Of a DNA stretch of 64,000 bases, positions 8,151 through 15,510 are shown piece by piece (the first letter of the stretch is position 1; the number at the start of each line of letters is the position of its first letter). The position numbers were made by a program, and so were the translations under genes. Source of the stretch: Rhodothermales bacterium (lineage in GTDB: Bacteria > Bacteroidota > Rhodothermia > Rhodothermales > VXPQ01); the NCBI GenBank assembly GCA_951812345.1, contig OX638295.1, forward strand, positions 558,501 to 622,500, read 5' to 3'. The notes under the pieces were generated by a model. It searched no databases and had not been told where the DNA came from. It worked only from the letters and a program-made list of their open reading frames with translations.

Positions 8151-9314
8151 ATGATACGACTTGCTATTGGCTGGCTGGCTGTAGTCTTTCTTCCGGGGTT
8201 CGTTTCCGTCCGGGCGCAGCCCGCCGGATCCATTTTCGACGACCCGGTCGTACAGGCCGAGGTGAGCGAAGGGCTGGACCGTCTGTATAGCATGGAATTC
8301 GAGGCGGCAGCCCGTCGCTTCGAGCACATCGCCCGGCGTTATCCGGAACATCCTGGCGGTCCTTTTCTGGAGGCGCTCAATGTATGGTGGAAAATTCTTC
8401 CCGACCTTTCCGACGAGACGCATGACGCGGCGTTTTATGCGGCGATGGAGGAAGTCATCGAACGCTCGGACCGTCTTCTCAAGCAAGATCCCGATGCGTT
8501 CGACGCCATGTTTTTCAAGGGCGCTGCACTGGGTTTCCGGGGGCGGCTCCGGTCGAATCGCGGAGAATGGCTCAAAGCGGCGCGGGATGGTTTGCGGGCG
8601 ATGGACTACGTGCTGGATGTGGTGAAACGGGAACCGGATGTGGCCGACTATGCCTTTGGCAAGGGGATGTACGACTATTATGCGGTGGCTATTCCGGAAA
8701 AATACCCGCTCCTGAAGCCTCTTATGCTCTTTTTTCCGGACGGGGATCGGGAACGGGGTATCGAAGCACTCCAGCGCACGGTGCGCGATGGACGGTTTAT
8801 CCGCACCGAGGCGGCCTATTTCCTGTTGCAGATCTATTACTTGTTCGAAAACGATTTCGAGCACAGCGTACAGTATGCGACCTGGCTGCGCGAGCGGTAT
8901 CCCCGTAATGCTTTTTTTCATACGATCGAGGGGCGCATCTATGCCCGGTGGGGGAGATGGGAGCAGGCAGCTCCCATTTTCGAGGAAATTTATGCGCGTC
9001 ATACGGCCGGGCAGACAGGATATAATGCATCGCTGGCCGGGCAGGCGCTTTTTTTCATGGCGCGAGGCCGCATGGCCTATGGCGAGTACGAGGCGGCGCT
9101 CCCGTATCTTGACGCTTTGCAGGAACCCGCGATACGCGGAGCGGTGGATTATCCGTTTGTCACGATGGGACGGCTGTACGCAGGCATGGCCCATGATGCG
9201 CTCGGGCGACGCAATCGGGCGGTGGCTTTCTACCGGGAGGCATTGACCACGAAAGACTGGTCCAATGCGCACGAACGAGCAAGACAGTATCTTGAAATGC
9301 CCTATGGACAGTAG
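8151..9314 (+). CDS. Exported tetratricopeptide-repeat protein of unknown role
   Basis: The 387-residue protein has a signal peptide (RLAIGWLAVVFLPGFVSVRAQP) and is alpha-helical throughout. It has TPR-like helix pairs, for example GLDRLYSMEFEAAARRFEHI near the start and ARGRMAYGEYEAALPYLDAL near residue 310. It lacks enzyme motifs. Export suggests a periplasmic scaffold or adaptor. The gene lies between bioY and ksgA on the same strand; ksgA begins 15 bases after its stop. I do not recognise a named family, and functional inference from neighbours is weak because they are housekeeping genes. Confidence 0.72.
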   Translation: MIRLAIGWLAVVFLPGFVSVRAQPAGSIFDDPVVQAEVSEGLDRLYSMEFEAAARRFEHIARRYPEHPGGPFLEALNVWWKILPDLSDETHDAAFYAAMEEVIERSDRLLKQDPDAFDAMFFKGAALGFRGRLRSNRGEWLKAARDGLRAMDYVLDVVKREPDVADYAFGKGMYDYYAVAIPEKYPLLKPLMLFFPDGDRERGIEALQRTVRDGRFIRTEAAYFLLQIYYLFENDFEHSVQYATWLRERYPRNAFFHTIEGRIYARWGRWEQAAPIFEEIYARHTAGQTGYNASLAGQALFFMARGRMAYGEYEAALPYLDALQEPAIRGAVDYPFVTMGRLYAGMAHDALGRRNRAVAFYREALTTKDWSNAHERARQYLEMPYGQ

Positions 9315-9329
9315 CGCCGGTCCTTATCC

Positions 9330-10124
9330 ATGTCCATTCTTCCCAGAAGATCGCTCGGACAACATTTTCTTCGCGATCCGAATGTAGCGCGCAAAATTGT
9401 GGCTGCGCTGCAGGCCCCGGAAGAGGCGCATGTGGTGGAAATCGGGCCGGGCGAGGGGGCGCTGACGGGTTTTTTTCAGGACCGGTTCGCCACGTTTACC
9501 GCGATCGAGATAGACCGGCGCGCCGCCGAATTCCTGCGGGATGCGCGACCGGGGATCGACGTGCGGCAGATGGATGTCCTGGACGTGGATTGGCGGGCGC
9601 TTGCCGGGGAAAAGGGCGCCCCGATTTTCGTGGCGGGTAACCTGCCGTACAATATCACGAGCCCCATCCTGTTCGACCTGCTCGATGCGCGCGATGTCGT
9701 GCAGGAGGTCGTGGTGATGATGCAGCGGGAGGTGGCCGAGCGTCTTGTGGCGGTTCCCCGGACCAAGGCCTACGGCATTCTGAGCGTGCAGTGTCAGGCG
9801 CTTGCGCATCCTGAAATCCTGTTCCGGGTATCTCCCAATGTGTTTTACCCGCGCCCTGCCGTAACCAGCGCGGTGGTGCGTCTTACCTTTTCGGGGAAAG
9901 AAGATGCGCCCGAGGGGGTGGATATGCCGTTTTTTCGCAGCGTGGTCCGGACGGCCTTCAACCGCCGCCGCAAAACGCTGCGCAACGGGCTCGAACGCTG
10001 GACAAAAGGGGAGATGGCCATTGCGCTTCCCGAGGGAATGGATGCGCGGAGGCCGGAGGAGTTGACCCCGGAAGAGTTTGTCGCTCTTGCACGTTATCTT
10101 AAGACGCGCATCACGTTATCTTAA
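9330..10124 (+). CDS. ksgA: 16S rRNA dimethyladenosine transferase KsgA/RsmA
   Basis: This 264-residue Rossmann-fold methyltransferase opens with the family hallmark RRSLGQHFLRDPNVARKIV. It has the S-adenosylmethionine motif EIGPGEGALTG and the catalytic motif NLPYNITSPILF (NLPY). It ends with the helical C-terminal domain (RTAFNRRRKTLRNGL). It dimethylates the two adjacent adenines near the 3' end of 16S rRNA during 30S maturation. Length is as usual. The stop codon TAA lies in TTAAGGAGCGCTGATCG, which resembles an end of the MITE-like repeat. mgtE follows after 90 bases. Confidence 0.95.
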   Translation: MSILPRRSLGQHFLRDPNVARKIVAALQAPEEAHVVEIGPGEGALTGFFQDRFATFTAIEIDRRAAEFLRDARPGIDVRQMDVLDVDWRALAGEKGAPIFVAGNLPYNITSPILFDLLDARDVVQEVVVMMQREVAERLVAVPRTKAYGILSVQCQALAHPEILFRVSPNVFYPRPAVTSAVVRLTFSGKEDAPEGVDMPFFRSVVRTAFNRRRKTLRNGLERWTKGEMAIALPEGMDARRPEELTPEEFVALARYLKTRITLS

Positions 10125-10137
10125 GGAGCGCTGATCG
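10121..10137. repeat. Degenerate MITE-like end at the ksgA stop
   Basis: TTAAGGAGCGCTGATCG keeps the outer TTAAGGA and the inner CTGATCG of the repeated element's end, with ATACT replaced by GCG. It overlaps the ksgA stop codon. It may be coincidental, but it repeats the placement seen at five other gene ends. Confidence 0.4.
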
Positions 10138-10153
10138 AATGCGCATATAGCGT

Positions 10154-10184
10154 CCGGGCCCTAACCGCAGGGTGGAGCGCCCGG
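10154..10184 (+). other. Predicted hairpin between ksgA and mgtE
   Basis: CCGGGC at 10154-10159 pairs with GCCCGG at 10179-10184, and inside it CCCT pairs with AGGG. It could be a weak terminator for ksgA or part of the mgtE leader. No uridine run follows directly. It is far too short for an M-box magnesium riboswitch. Confidence 0.4.
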
Positions 10185-10214
10185 TATCTATCTCTTTAAC
10201 CGTTTGCGCACCCC

Positions 10215-11612
10215 ATGGAGCGTTCTTTCGATACCTTTCGAGATGAAGAACTCCCGACGCATCTTCCCGGGATCGACGACGATCTGGTAGAGCGCCTCGA
10301 GGACCTGCTGGAATCCGGCGACCGGCAGGAAACGGTGCGTATTGCAGCCAGTCTGCACCCGGCCGATCTGGCCCGGCTATTGAATCATCTCCCTGCCGGA
10401 GAACGCGAAACCCTGTTCGAATGGCTGCCGAGCGAACAGGCTGGACTGGTGCTGGCCGAGCTCGACGAAGAGCTTCGCATGCGGCTTCTTGAAGAAACGC
10501 ACCCGGAGCGGCTCACGGAGTTTCTGGGCCATCTCGAAACGGACGATGCGGCCGATGTGCTGGCGGATCTGCCGGAAGAGGTGGCCGCCAGGGTGCTTCC
10601 CTTGCTGGACCGCAGCGAGGAAGTCCGGTCGTTGCTCCATTACGACGAGGAGTCCGCCGGGGGCATCATGGGTACGGAGTTCGTTATCGTACCCGAAACG
10701 TGGACGGTGGCCGAAGCGACGGAAGAAGTGCGCCGCAATGCCGAAACCGTCGAGGCGGTTTTCGCCGTGTTCGTACACGATGCGCAGGGGACATTGCAGG
10801 GGGTCGTTTCCCTGAAGAATCTCTTGCTGACGCTTGCGGATACCCCCGTATCCGACATCATGGACGGAGATGTCATCACGGTGCCCCCCGAAATCGATCA
10901 GGAGGAGGTGGCGCGCATCATGCAGCGCTACGATCTCGTATCGCTGCCTGTGGTGGACGCGAGCGGCAAGATGGTGGGCCGGATCACGATCGATGACATT
11001 GTGGACGTCATTCGGGACGAGGCGGAGGAAGATATCCAGCGCATGAGCGGTATGTCCGGCAGCGAGGAGCCTTCCGACTCCGTGTTCCGGGTGATTCGCG
11101 GGCGGTTGCCCTGGCTGCTTATCGGCATGGTGGGCGCCGGCCTGTCCGGCCTCGTCATCGGGCAGTTCGAAAACGCCCTCCAACAGGCGGTCATACTCGC
11201 CACGTTCATTCCCATTGTAATGGCCATGGCCGGCAATGCGGGCATTCAGAGTTCGGCCATTGTGGTGCAGGGGCTGGCCAGCGGGGAGTTGTGGGCAAGC
11301 GACGTGGCGCGCCGTCTCGGCAAGGAACTGAGTGTGTCGCTCCTGAACGGGCTGGCGCTGGCGCTCATTCTCGGGGCTGTGGTGATGGCGCTGCCTATCG
11401 GCGGCGCGACGCTCGAATTGCTTGCGCTTACGGCATCGCTTTCCATGCTGACCGTGATCGTACTCGCCACGATTATTGGCGCCACGGTACCTCTGCTGCT
11501 CCATCGCATGAACATAGACCCGGCGCTTGCCACCGGTCCGTTTATCACCACAAGCAACGACATTCTCGGCCTGGGCGTGTTCTTCCTGCTGGCGACGCTG
11601 ATCTATTTGTGA
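10215..11612 (+). CDS. mgtE: MgtE-family magnesium channel/transporter
   Basis: This 465-residue protein shows the MgtE order. First is an acidic helical N-domain (LNHLPAGERETLFEWLP, then EETHPERLTEFLGHLETDDAADVLADLP). Next is a pair of CBS domains (about residues 145-270, with DIMDGDVITVPPE and GRITIDDIVDVI). Last are five membrane helices from about residue 295, with the pore-type segment MAGNAGIQSSAIVVQGLA. Cytosolic Mg2+ bound by the N and CBS domains closes the channel in characterised members. The gene is single, follows ksgA, and converges with ccmE across a stem-loop terminator at 11635-11662. Confidence 0.94.
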   Translation: MERSFDTFRDEELPTHLPGIDDDLVERLEDLLESGDRQETVRIAASLHPADLARLLNHLPAGERETLFEWLPSEQAGLVLAELDEELRMRLLEETHPERLTEFLGHLETDDAADVLADLPEEVAARVLPLLDRSEEVRSLLHYDEESAGGIMGTEFVIVPETWTVAEATEEVRRNAETVEAVFAVFVHDAQGTLQGVVSLKNLLLTLADTPVSDIMDGDVITVPPEIDQEEVARIMQRYDLVSLPVVDASGKMVGRITIDDIVDVIRDEAEEDIQRMSGMSGSEEPSDSVFRVIRGRLPWLLIGMVGAGLSGLVIGQFENALQQAVILATFIPIVMAMAGNAGIQSSAIVVQGLASGELWASDVARRLGKELSVSLLNGLALALILGAVVMALPIGGATLELLALTASLSMLTVIVLATIIGATVPLLLHRMNIDPALATGPFITTSNDILGLGVFFLLATLIYL

Positions 11613-11634
11613 GGGGCAGGCGCTCCGTTTGACC

Positions 11635-11662
11635 ATGCCGTGCGACGCACGGCATGATTTTA
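11635..11662. terminator. Stem-loop terminator between convergent mgtE and ccmE
   Basis: CATGCCGTGC at 11635-11644 pairs perfectly with GCACGGCATG at 11648-11657 across a 3-base loop. ATTTTA follows on the plus strand. It sits between the mgtE and ccmE stops, so it can end plus-strand transcription and may also act on the minus strand. Confidence 0.75.
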
Positions 11663-11703
11663 CCAGAGGCAACTTACCGGGTACTGGTGGATGACCGCGT
11701 TTT

Positions 11704-12093
11704 CTACGAAGCCGCTGCCTGGAATTCGGCGCCGTCGTTGTATTTCGAGGGGCACTTGACGAGGATGTGCCGCGCCACGAAGATTTCGCCCTCTGTGGAG
11801 CCCTGTACGACCAGCCGTTCGGCGTCTTCGAAGTTGGCCGGTTTGGGATTGGGGTACTGGACCATGCGCACATGGCCTTCTTCGTCCTGCATATGGAAAC
11901 TGAAGACGTTTTGGTCGCGGTCGTATGCATACCGCTCCGCCTCCACCCATGTCCCGACCACATGCGCTTCCGCGCCCGTTTCCTCGGCTTCGACGAAATC
12001 CATGTATCCCCCGACCTGTTGTCCGAAATTCAGAAACAACAAGGCGCCGAAGCCAAGCATCAGCACGAGGCCTATAATCGTTTTTGGTTTCAT
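11704..12093 (-). CDS. ccmE: Cytochrome c maturation haem chaperone CcmE (Cys type)
   Basis: This 129-residue protein has an N-terminal membrane anchor (IIGLVLMLGFGALLFLNF) and an OB-fold periplasmic domain as in CcmE. In the classical protein, haem is bound covalently by His in HxxxY. Here the matching position is Cys114 in KCPSKY, with Tyr118 kept (CxxxY). This is the cysteine-type CcmE described for some sulphate reducers and archaea. The upstream sequence GEIFVARHILVK aligns well with the family, so this is not a frameshift. It carries haem from CcmC toward the ligation machinery. ccmD, ccmC and ccmB lie upstream on the same strand. Confidence 0.9.
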   Translation of the reverse strand: MKPKTIIGLVLMLGFGALLFLNFGQQVGGYMDFVEAEETGAEAHVVGTWVEAERYAYDRDQNVFSFHMQDEEGHVRMVQYPNPKPANFEDAERLVVQGSTEGEIFVARHILVKCPSKYNDGAEFQAAAS

Positions 12094-12142
12094 GCCGGGT
12101 ATTGTCGGAAGCGAGAGGGTGCGTGTGCGACGGATCGGGGGT

Positions 12143-12156
12143 AGTCAGAGTGTCCT
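12143..12156. repeat. Degenerate solo end of the MITE-like family between ccmD and ccmE
   Basis: AGTCAGAGTGTCCT at 12143-12156, followed by AT, matches the inward-reading end (ATCAGAGTATCCT) with two changes. It lies in the 83-base gap between the two minus-strand ccm genes. Confidence 0.4.
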
Positions 12157-12176
12157 ATACAAATTAATGTAATGCG

Positions 12177-12443
12177 CTACGGCGAGACGTCTTCGTCTGA
12201 AATGCGCGCATCCAGTTTCCGTTCCAGCCGGTCGATTCTGCGGTCGGTCCGGTATATGAATGCCGCGAGCCCGATCCAGATGATGAGCACCACCGCCAGC
12301 ACCACATAGAGTTTGTCCTGGGCCAGCATGGTTCGCTCCAGCGCGTCCGGTTGTTGCACCGGCACTTCCTGCGAAGTCCATACGGAATCGTACGGCGTGG
12401 CGCCGTACGTCGTATCCGCTTCCTGAATAGCGTGAATGGTCAT
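12177..12443 (-). CDS. ccmD: CcmD-like small membrane protein
   Basis: This 88-residue protein has one membrane helix (LYVVLAVVLIIWIGLAAFIYR) followed by a basic, coiled-coil-like tail (RTDRRIDRLERKLDARI). This is the usual build of CcmD or CcmD-family proteins, which help release haem-loaded CcmE from CcmBC. The start is the ATG at 12441-12443, which overlaps the ccmC stop in ATGA; a longer upstream frame runs into ccmC and is not used. The 40-residue soluble N-terminus is longer than in classical CcmD. Assignment rests on its position between ccmC and ccmE as much as on sequence. Confidence 0.75.
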   Translation of the reverse strand: MTIHAIQEADTTYGATPYDSVWTSQEVPVQQPDALERTMLAQDKLYVVLAVVLIIWIGLAAFIYRTDRRIDRLERKLDARISDEDVSP

Positions 12444-13135
12444 GATTCGGGAATGTCGTCGGCTCGTTCGTTGAGGGCGGCCAGCCGGACTCGTTGCGTG
12501 TAAAGCACCCAAAAGAGTCCGATGAAACCGATCACCGCTGCGTAAAAGACCACGCGCATGATCGGATGGGTAATGTCGCTGAAGGCGGGGTTGCCCTCCG
12601 CGCCGGGGTGCAGGCTCTCCATCTGGCGGGGGAGCACGTACAGCAGAAACGGTACGCAGGCGGCCGCGAACAGATTATATACGGCGGCGATGCGCGCCCG
12701 CTTTTCCGGTTCTTCCACGCTTGCGCGCAGGGTGAAATAGGCCCCGTAAATCAGCAACTGTACGGCGGCCATGGTTTGCTTGGGGTCGAAATTCCACCAG
12801 ATACCCTGGCCCACGTACCAGGTGAAGCGCGCCCACACGATGCCCGTCACCAGACCGAGGATGCCGAATATCGCCCCGACCCGGGCGGCTTCCAGCGCCC
12901 GCGTGTCGCGTACGCGGTCAAGGGACGAAAGGTATCGCGCCGAGTGCCATGCCGACACGAAGAACGCCGCCATCATCGTGAACCACATCGGCACGTGGAA
13001 ATACAGATTCCGCGCCGTGTGCTCCAGAATGTTGATTCGGGGAATGTCGAGCAGGAATCCGCCCAGCACGACCAGGGTCAGCCATGCGAGGACGATGTTG
13101 CGGAGCCGCTTGTATGTTTTTCCCGGAGTAGCCAT
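12440..13135 (-). CDS. ccmC: Haem exporter/lyase subunit CcmC
   Basis: This 231-residue membrane protein has the haem-handling-protein signature: the Trp-rich motif WWNFDPKQT at 113-121, flanked by His47 (LYFHVPMWF) and His176 (LHPGAEGNP). These are the two histidines expected to ligate haem at the periplasmic face. About six membrane helices are evident. CcmC loads haem onto CcmE. The gene overlaps ccmD by 4 bases, and ccmB lies 96 bases upstream, separated by a solo MITE-like end. No ATPase subunit CcmA is encoded next to it. Confidence 0.93.
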   Translation of the reverse strand: MATPGKTYKRLRNIVLAWLTLVVLGGFLLDIPRINILEHTARNLYFHVPMWFTMMAAFFVSAWHSARYLSSLDRVRDTRALEAARVGAIFGILGLVTGIVWARFTWYVGQGIWWNFDPKQTMAAVQLLIYGAYFTLRASVEEPEKRARIAAVYNLFAAACVPFLLYVLPRQMESLHPGAEGNPAFSDITHPIMRVVFYAAVIGFIGLFWVLYTQRVRLAALNERADDIPES

Positions 13136-13200
13136 GAAGCGGAAGACAAAGCGAATGGGTGGCGGGCGACAAGATACGGCGCAGATTTCGCAAATGACGC

Positions 13201-13232
13201 GCTGAGCGAAGCGGTTTTGATCAGAGTATCCT
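13201..13232 (-). repeat. Solo end of the MITE-like family at the ccmB stop
   Basis: GCTGAGCGAAGCGGTTTTGA continues into TCAGAGTATCCT, matching one end of full copies B and C over about 32 bases; TA follows. The ccmB stop codon (13232-13234 on the minus strand) straddles its outer boundary. Confidence 0.75.
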
Positions 13233-13918
13233 TAATCGTTCCAGACGAAATCGAAAAGCAGCACGGCAGCGGTAATCACCACCCCGGCGAATGCGGCCAG
13301 CGTGGTCAGGGCTTCGCCGCTGGCGCCCCATCCGAAACCCCCTTCGAGGGCATGGCGCGTGGCTGCCACCACCGATATGAGCAAAGGCACGAGCAGGGGA
13401 AAAAGCAGCACCGGGAGCAGCGGCCCTCGCGTTGCGGCCCGCGCGATCAGCGCGGCGAGGAGGGTCGTCGCGCCGGCCAGCCCCAGTGAACCGAGCAAGA
13501 TCGTACTTGCGAGCAAGCCGCTATGCGCCACCTGAATGTTCAGGAGCACGATCATGGTAAAGACGGCTACGGTTTCCAGCAGAAGGATCAGCAGGAAATT
13601 GAACAGCAGTTTTCCTGCATAGACCATGCTGGCCCGGGTGTGCAGCCGCAGGAGGAGCACCGTCCCGCGATCTTCTTCGCTCACGAACGATCTTCCGAGG
13701 CCGATGGAAGCCGCAAAAAGAATCACGATCCACAAAAGTCCCGACTGGATGCGGGGGGAGAGCGGTTCCTGGCCTGTGGCGAACAGGATGAGCAGGATCG
13801 AGGCGGGGACGAACATCAGCAGCATGCCCACCGCATAGCGGCTTCGCAGTTCGAGACGCAGGTCCTTCTCGAAAACGGCCCATGCCCCGGCAAGCCACGC
13901 TGTGAAGGGTTGTTTCAT
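13232..13918 (-). CDS. ccmB: Haem exporter protein CcmB
   Basis: The start is the ATG at 13916-13918, which overlaps the murB stop; a longer frame upstream lies inside murB. The 228-residue product has about six membrane helices. It has the CcmB N-terminus (FEKDLRLELRSRYAVGMLLMFVPASILLILFATG), SGLLWIVILFAASIGLGRSF, and the conserved EEDRGTVLLLRL loop. CcmB is the permease partner of the ATPase CcmA in releasing holo-CcmE. CcmA is absent from the window, so the complex must be completed from elsewhere. The stop codon comes from a solo MITE-like end. Confidence 0.9.
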   Translation of the reverse strand: MKQPFTAWLAGAWAVFEKDLRLELRSRYAVGMLLMFVPASILLILFATGQEPLSPRIQSGLLWIVILFAASIGLGRSFVSEEDRGTVLLLRLHTRASMVYAGKLLFNFLLILLLETVAVFTMIVLLNIQVAHSGLLASTILLGSLGLAGATTLLAALIARAATRGPLLPVLLFPLLVPLLISVVAATRHALEGGFGWGASGEALTTLAAFAGVVITAAVLLFDFVWND

Positions 13919-14958
13919 GACAGCGGGGGGCGGGGAGCGCCGATATGCGCTATATCCGCTTGTGCAGTGTACGGCAGCGCGTCCGGTTTCTCCTCGAACT
14001 CGCCTATGAACGCAATTTCCGTTTCGAGCAGATAGCCCGTGTCGCGCGCCACCACTTCCTGTATGTATCGGATCAGGGCAATGACGTCGGCGGCCCTGCC
14101 CCCGCCCCGGTTGACCATGATATTGGCGTGCCGGTGCGTGACTTCGACGCCTCCGATGCGCGTTCCCTTGAGGCCTGCCTCGTCGATGAGCCGTCCCGCC
14201 CCGATTCCCTCTATTTTCTTGAAGATGGACCCCACGCTGGGCTCCGTATCCAGCGGGGGATGCCGGGCGCTGCGCCATTCGAGGTTCGCCGCCATGATTT
14301 CCTTCATCCGCGTCCGGTCTCCCGGCTCCAGCCGGAACGTGGCCGAAAGCACGATATCTTCGCGGTCGTGCAGAATCGAGTAGTCGTACCCGAAATCGAA
14401 ATACTCCACGCCGACCGTGCGGAGCTCGCCTTCTTCGGTCAGAATATCCGCTTCCTCCAGCACTTCCTCGATGAACATGGTGCGTTCCCGCTTGGGGGGC
14501 GGCGCCAGGAAGTGCAGGTTTTGCCATAGCGCGCCTCCCACGGTGGACGGAATGCCGACATAGTGTTCCAGCCCGGACAGGCCGGCCTCCACGGCTGCCT
14601 CGATCACGTTCGGATACACGATCGCCCCGGACTCCACCCATAGCCGGTGCGTGTCGGGGTTTATCTCCATCCGGTCCGCGGTATTGTAGATGACGAGTCC
14701 GCGTACGCCTCGGTCGCTCACCAGGATATTCGCTCCTCGTCCGAGCAGGAAGTACGGAATGCCGCTTGCCCGGACCGCCGTGATGGCCCGAACGAGTTCC
14801 TCTACCGTGCGCGCCTCGTAGAACAGGTCCGCCGCGCCCCCAATTTGGAACGTGGTGTAGGGAGCCAGTTCGACCTGCCGCAGCAGGCGTTCCGCCCCCA
14901 GCGCATGTTCCAGCGCAGCACAGGCCGCCGGATCCGGCAAGTGAGGTATGTTCGTCAT
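13915..14958 (-). CDS. murB: UDP-N-acetylenolpyruvoylglucosamine reductase MurB
   Basis: The start is the ATG at 14956-14958; the open frame continues upstream into a repeat element and is not credible there. The 347-residue flavoprotein has the FAD-binding part PYTTFQIGGAADLFYEA, FLLGRGANILVSD, and GLSGLEHYVGIPSTVGGALWQN. It also has the catalytic region EPSVGSIFKK with the proton-donor Ser. It reduces UDP-GlcNAc-enolpyruvate to UDP-MurNAc in the cytoplasm, the second committed step of murein synthesis. Its stop overlaps the ccmB start (TCAT), an unusual coupling of a murein gene to haem-export genes. Internal-deletion MITE-like copy D lies just upstream. Confidence 0.95.
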   Translation of the reverse strand: MTNIPHLPDPAACAALEHALGAERLLRQVELAPYTTFQIGGAADLFYEARTVEELVRAITAVRASGIPYFLLGRGANILVSDRGVRGLVIYNTADRMEINPDTHRLWVESGAIVYPNVIEAAVEAGLSGLEHYVGIPSTVGGALWQNLHFLAPPPKRERTMFIEEVLEEADILTEEGELRTVGVEYFDFGYDYSILHDREDIVLSATFRLEPGDRTRMKEIMAANLEWRSARHPPLDTEPSVGSIFKKIEGIGAGRLIDEAGLKGTRIGGVEVTHRHANIMVNRGGGRAADVIALIRYIQEVVARDTGYLLETEIAFIGEFEEKPDALPYTAQADIAHIGAPRPPLS

Positions 14959-14992
14959 AATTCTGCGGGGCGCGCCGGGATGCGACGACATA

Positions 14993-15113
14993 AAGATACT
15001 CTGATTACGTCCGCGAAGTTCAGAGGCCGAAAGGAGTGCGCTGGCAAGGAATGACGAAGCAATTATAATATCTTTTATGCACGAACGCGAAGCGGTTTTG
15101 ATCAGCGTATCCT
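14993..15113 (-). mobile_element. MITE-like element, internally deleted copy D (121 bp, TA-flanked)
   Basis: Both ends are present (AAGATACTCTGATTACGTCC left; TTTTGATCAGCGTATCCT right), flanked by TA at 14991-14992 and 15114-15115. Relative to copy B, about 135 bases are missing between two GCAA tetranucleotides. One lies in GGAATGAGGAAGCAA, the other in ACGATGCAATTACAATATC. This looks like slippage or recombination between short direct repeats. It lies between divergent murB and the MGMT-like gene. Confidence 0.82.
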
Positions 15114-15130
15114 TAAACGGTATACGGCGT

Positions 15131-15472
15131 ATGAGCGCCTCCCGGGACAACGATTTCTTTGAACGGGTCTGGGCCGTAGTGGACCGGATCCCTTGCGGTA
15201 AAGTTACGACCTACGGGCATATCGCAGGATATCTCGGTGCGCGTTCCGCTGCCCGCACGGTCGGTTGGGCTCTGGGCGCGGCGGCGGGCACGATGCTTCC
15301 CTGCCATCGCGTCGTCAACCGGTTTGGCGCGCTGACCGGCAAGATGCGTTTCGGAGGACCGCATGTCATGGAAGAACGCCTGCGCGCCGAGGGAGTGACG
15401 TTCGACGAGGAGGGGTGCGTCGTGCTGGAAGCGCATCTGTGGGATCCGTCCGAGGAAACCGGGGATACGTAA
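15131..15472 (+). CDS. MGMT-family protein (alkyltransferase-like, with intact Cys)
   Basis: This 113-residue protein corresponds to the C-terminal DNA-binding domain of O6-alkylguanine-DNA alkyltransferase. It shows IPCGKVTTYGHIAGYLG, RTVGWALG and the active-site motif PCHRVVN with Cys58. Alkyltransferase-like (ATL) proteins have Trp in place of this Cys. So this is a short single-domain MGMT relative that keeps the nucleophile. It could repair O6-alkylguanine or only flag lesions. The longer open frame from 15077 starts inside repeat copy D, so the ATG at 15131 is preferred. A solo repeat end lies just after the stop. Confidence 0.85.
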   Translation: MSASRDNDFFERVWAVVDRIPCGKVTTYGHIAGYLGARSAARTVGWALGAAAGTMLPCHRVVNRFGALTGKMRFGGPHVMEERLRAEGVTFDEEGCVVLEAHLWDPSEETGDT

Positions 15473-15473
15473 A

Positions 15474-15507
15474 GCGCAGAGTGAAGCGGTTCTGATCAGA
15501 GTATCCT
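15474..15507 (-). repeat. Solo end of the MITE-like family between the MGMT-like gene and aroA
   Basis: GCGCAGAGTGAAGCGGTTCT runs into GATCAGAGTATCCT, matching one end of copies B and C with a few changes. CA rather than TA follows. The aroA stop codon on the minus strand begins three bases beyond it. Confidence 0.7.
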
Positions 15508-15510
15508 CAA

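Noticed and set aside
10125-10214. Magnesium riboswitch upstream of mgtE
   Set aside because: The whole spacer is 90 bases and contains only a simple hairpin; an M-box needs a longer conserved core that is not there.
13232-14641. One 469-residue fusion protein covering ccmB and part of murB
   Set aside because: The upstream two thirds are an out-of-frame shadow of murB; CcmB begins cleanly at the ATG at 13918 that overlaps the murB stop.
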